Origin: an uncultured Merdimonas sp.
GTDB taxonomy: Bacteria; Bacillota; Clostridia; Lachnospirales; Lachnospiraceae
DNA length: 53,733 bases
Direction of reading: 5' to 3'
NCBI GenBank assembly: GCA_944375725.1
Contig: CALWAZ010000080.1
Location: forward strand, 1 to 53,733
Shown: piece by piece, positions 52,290-53,733 of the stretch
Position numbering within the stretch: the stretch's first letter is position 1
How the letters are laid out: the number at the start of each line of letters is the position of its first letter
Notes under the pieces: generated by a model
What the model saw: the letters and a program-made list of their open reading frames with translations, nothing else
The model's database searches: none
Told to the model about the DNA's origin: nothing
Program-made: the position numbers and the translations under genes

Positions 52290-53276
52290 CTATCTTCCGC
52301 CTCCTCTCTCATTTACAATTCCCGGCTCCACGTCCTCAAAGGTGAAATCCGTCAGCGGGGCCCGGCTTTCCGTATCGGCTCCGGCCTGATACTCGCCGTA
52401 GAAGGTATTGATATCCTTGATGAATTTCCGGTTCAGAAGCTGAAGCGGGATTCCTTCCGGACATACCCTGCTGCACTCGCCGCAGTCCGTACAGCGCCCG
52501 GCCACATGATAAGCCCGGATAATGTGGAACATCTGCTCCTCAAAGGTATCCGCATTGGCCTTCTGGCTGCTGTCAAACTGATTTCCGTCAAACACGCATT
52601 TCAGACAGCTGCAGGCAGGACAGACATTCCGGCAGGCGTTGCAGCGGATACACTTGGAGAGTTCTCTCTGCCAGAACGCAAAGCGTTCCTTCGGGGACAG
52701 AGCCTCCAGCTCTTCCACCTTCGCGAAGCGGTTCCCTGCCAGTTCTCCCGGCCCCGCCTCTTCGCCTTCCTCCGCGCCGATCAGCTCATCAAAGACCACA
52801 TGGGTCTTCCCTTTGCAGACCTGGCAGCGCTCCAGAAGAGCGTCCATCAGGGGCATCTCCTTTTCTCCGTAAAGGGTCTTTACCTTCAAGGTGTCTCCCT
52901 CGATGGCGGCGTCTTCAATACCCTTGATTCCGGCGTTTAAAACCTTCTCCGCTTTTACAGTGCCGTGGCAGCCCACGCCGATGATATAAGTCTTTTCCCG
53001 CTTCACCCGGTGCTCTTTTACAAGCTCGTTCAAGCTGTAGGTATCGCAGGGTTTTAAAAATACAAGCGTCGTGCCCTCCAGTTTTCCGGCCGCGATCAGA
53101 TATTTGCTTAAGTTCGCGCCGCAGAAAGGATTATACACGAAATCCTTCAAATCTTCTTCTTTGTCAAAATAAGCAGGCTCCGGGTCCCAGCCCATATCGC
53201 CCTTTTTCCAGCCCAAGACCCGCGACACGGTTCCGTCTGCCAGAAGCTCTTTTGCTCTTGTGATCAGTTCTTGCAT
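52290..53276 (-). CDS. FlxC-like iron-sulfur subunit (FrhB/HydB-type)
   Basis: A 328-residue iron-sulfur protein. The N-terminal ~150 residues resemble FrhB/HydB-type domains (FCGANLSKYLIAAGKLEG, VFLKPCDTYSLNELVKEHRV, IIGVGCHGTVKAEKV). A CQVC pair lies at ~150. Two [4Fe-4S] motifs follow: CIRCNACRNVCPACSCLKCV, with extra Cys, and CTDCGECSRVCPEGIPLQL. Together with the flxB-like neighbour this gives a paralogous pair. Its start lies 13 bp inside the flxD-like gene and its stop touches the flxB-like start, so the subunits are translationally linked. Exact equivalence with FlxC of Desulfovibrio is by order and domain type, not checked by alignment. Confidence 0.8.
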   Translation of the reverse strand: MQELITRAKELLADGTVSRVLGWKKGDMGWDPEPAYFDKEEDLKDFVYNPFCGANLSKYLIAAGKLEGTTLVFLKPCDTYSLNELVKEHRVKREKTYIIGVGCHGTVKAEKVLNAGIKGIEDAAIEGDTLKVKTLYGEKEMPLMDALLERCQVCKGKTHVVFDELIGAEEGEEAGPGELAGNRFAKVEELEALSPKERFAFWQRELSKCIRCNACRNVCPACSCLKCVFDGNQFDSSQKANADTFEEQMFHIIRAYHVAGRCTDCGECSRVCPEGIPLQLLNRKFIKDINTFYGEYQAGADTESRAPLTDFTFEDVEPGIVNERGGGR

Positions 53277-53704
53277 CGCAGATCCTCCAGTCTCACGTTT
53301 TCTCCCAGCTCGTGGATCTTCGCCACGAACTCATTCATGGTCGTCGAGAATTTTACGCCCTCGGCCGCGGACACCCATTCCACACGGGTGCGCCCATTCT
53401 CCACTCCCAGGTAATCCAGCATGGAAAACAGAAGCGTCATTCTTCTTCTGGTGTAATAGTTGCCCGTAGTATAGTGGCAGTCCCCCGGATGGCAGCCGCA
53501 GAGAATCACACCATCGGCCCCTCTCTGGAAGGCTCTCAAGATAAACATGGGATTCACCCGGCAGGAGCAGGGCACCCGGATAATCTTCACATCCGCCGGA
53601 TAGGCGAGGCGGCTGCTGCCGGCCAGGTCCGCTCCGGCGTAGCTGCACCAGTTGCAGCAGAACGCCACGATTTTCGGTCGGAATTCTGTATTTTCTACCT
53701 GCAT
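53264..53704 (-). CDS. FlxD/MvhD-like electron-transfer subunit
   Basis: A 146-residue [2Fe-2S] protein of the MvhD family, which hands electrons to HdrA. Cys are in the family positions: VAFCCNWCSYAGADLAG at ~13-29, VPCSCRVNPMFILRAFQRGA at ~43-62, and VILCGCHPGDCHYTTGN at ~65-82. YYTRRRMTLLFSMLDYLGVE and RVEWVSAAEGVKFSTTMNEF complete it. ATG 53704 has GGAGGTGGAT ahead. It overlaps the tail of the probable hdrA gene by 10 bp, so it is coupled. This subunit, with an HdrA neighbour, is the strongest sign that the locus uses an HdrA-type flavin complex. Confidence 0.92.
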   Translation of the reverse strand: MQVENTEFRPKIVAFCCNWCSYAGADLAGSSRLAYPADVKIIRVPCSCRVNPMFILRAFQRGADGVILCGCHPGDCHYTTGNYYTRRRMTLLFSMLDYLGVENGRTRVEWVSAAEGVKFSTTMNEFVAKIHELGENVRLEDLRCKN

Positions 53705-53733
53705 ATCGCATCCACCTCCGCAAGAATTTGTCT
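53695..53733 (-). CDS. C-terminal end of a probable HdrA-like protein
   Basis: Only the last 12 codons are in the window: minus strand reading gives RQILAEVDAICR then TAG at 53697-53695. Many HdrA proteins end in a D-EQILA-I-DA type helix, and HdrA normally precedes mvhD, so this is probably the 3' end of hdrA. The identity is inferred from the short tail and the neighbours; the flavin and cluster domains are outside the window. Confidence 0.55.
   Translation of the reverse strand, partial: RQILAEVDAICR

Overview
This window looks like a chromosomal segment of a strictly anaerobic Clostridia bacterium, most probably Lachnospiraceae. The evidence is the high gene density, AGGAGG-type ribosome binding sites, GTG/TTG starts, the mre/min/radC cell-shape cluster, a DUF5716/DUF5717-type operon, and soluble flavin/iron-sulfur electron-transfer genes. 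Almost every gene is on the minus strand. Only a CobD-like gene, a LEA-like gene and one tRNA are on the plus strand. I see no insertion sequence, prophage or CRISPR array.

Layout, left to right. 1-7.2 kb is the wall-elongation and division-site operon (DUF4321, radC, mreB, mreC, mreD, a very large PBP2, minC), running off the left edge. 7.3-12.4 kb holds two flavoproteins, a PLP lyase-like protein and miaA. 12.5-15.1 kb is a polar amino-acid ABC transporter with a strong promoter flanked by a palindrome. 15.2-19.7 kb is a three-gene operon: a TPR-like protein, a lidless degenerate Hsp70-like protein and an 852-residue helical-repeat protein. 19.8-24.3 kb has a CobD-like enzyme and a maf / two HAD phosphatases / small acidic protein / PrsA-like operon. 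24.6-28.2 kb has a LEA-like anchored protein, isoaspartyl dipeptidase and a YfcC-type transporter. 28.4-33 kb has thioredoxin reductase, an atypical thioredoxin, a MocR regulator and glutaminyl-tRNA synthetase. 33-38.2 kb has a 2-hydroxyacid dehydrogenase coupled to a type II topoisomerase pair. 38.2-42.3 kb has a tRNA-Glu and a two-component operon with two membrane proteins. 42.5-43.6 kb is a deletion scar joining pieces of an acetamidase gene and eutA. 43.7-45.8 kb is ybaK and putP.

The most striking region is 45.9-53.7 kb, a minus-strand cluster continuing past the right edge: the tail of a probable HdrA, then FlxD/MvhD-, FlxC-, FlxB- and FlxA-like NAD(P)H-linked subunits, a soluble fumarate-reductase-type iron-sulfur subunit and flavoprotein, both subunits of a class I fumarase, and a small membrane protein. 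Usually HdrBC accompany Flx/HdrA; here a FrdAB-like pair sits where HdrBC would be expected. I infer a cytoplasmic, possibly flavin-bifurcating NADH-fumarate reductase fed by malate through fumarase. The second candidate for an undescribed system is the Hsp70-like/TPR/852-residue operon, whose chaperone-like member has the substrate-binding beta domain but has lost the phosphate-binding glycines of the ATPase and the lid.
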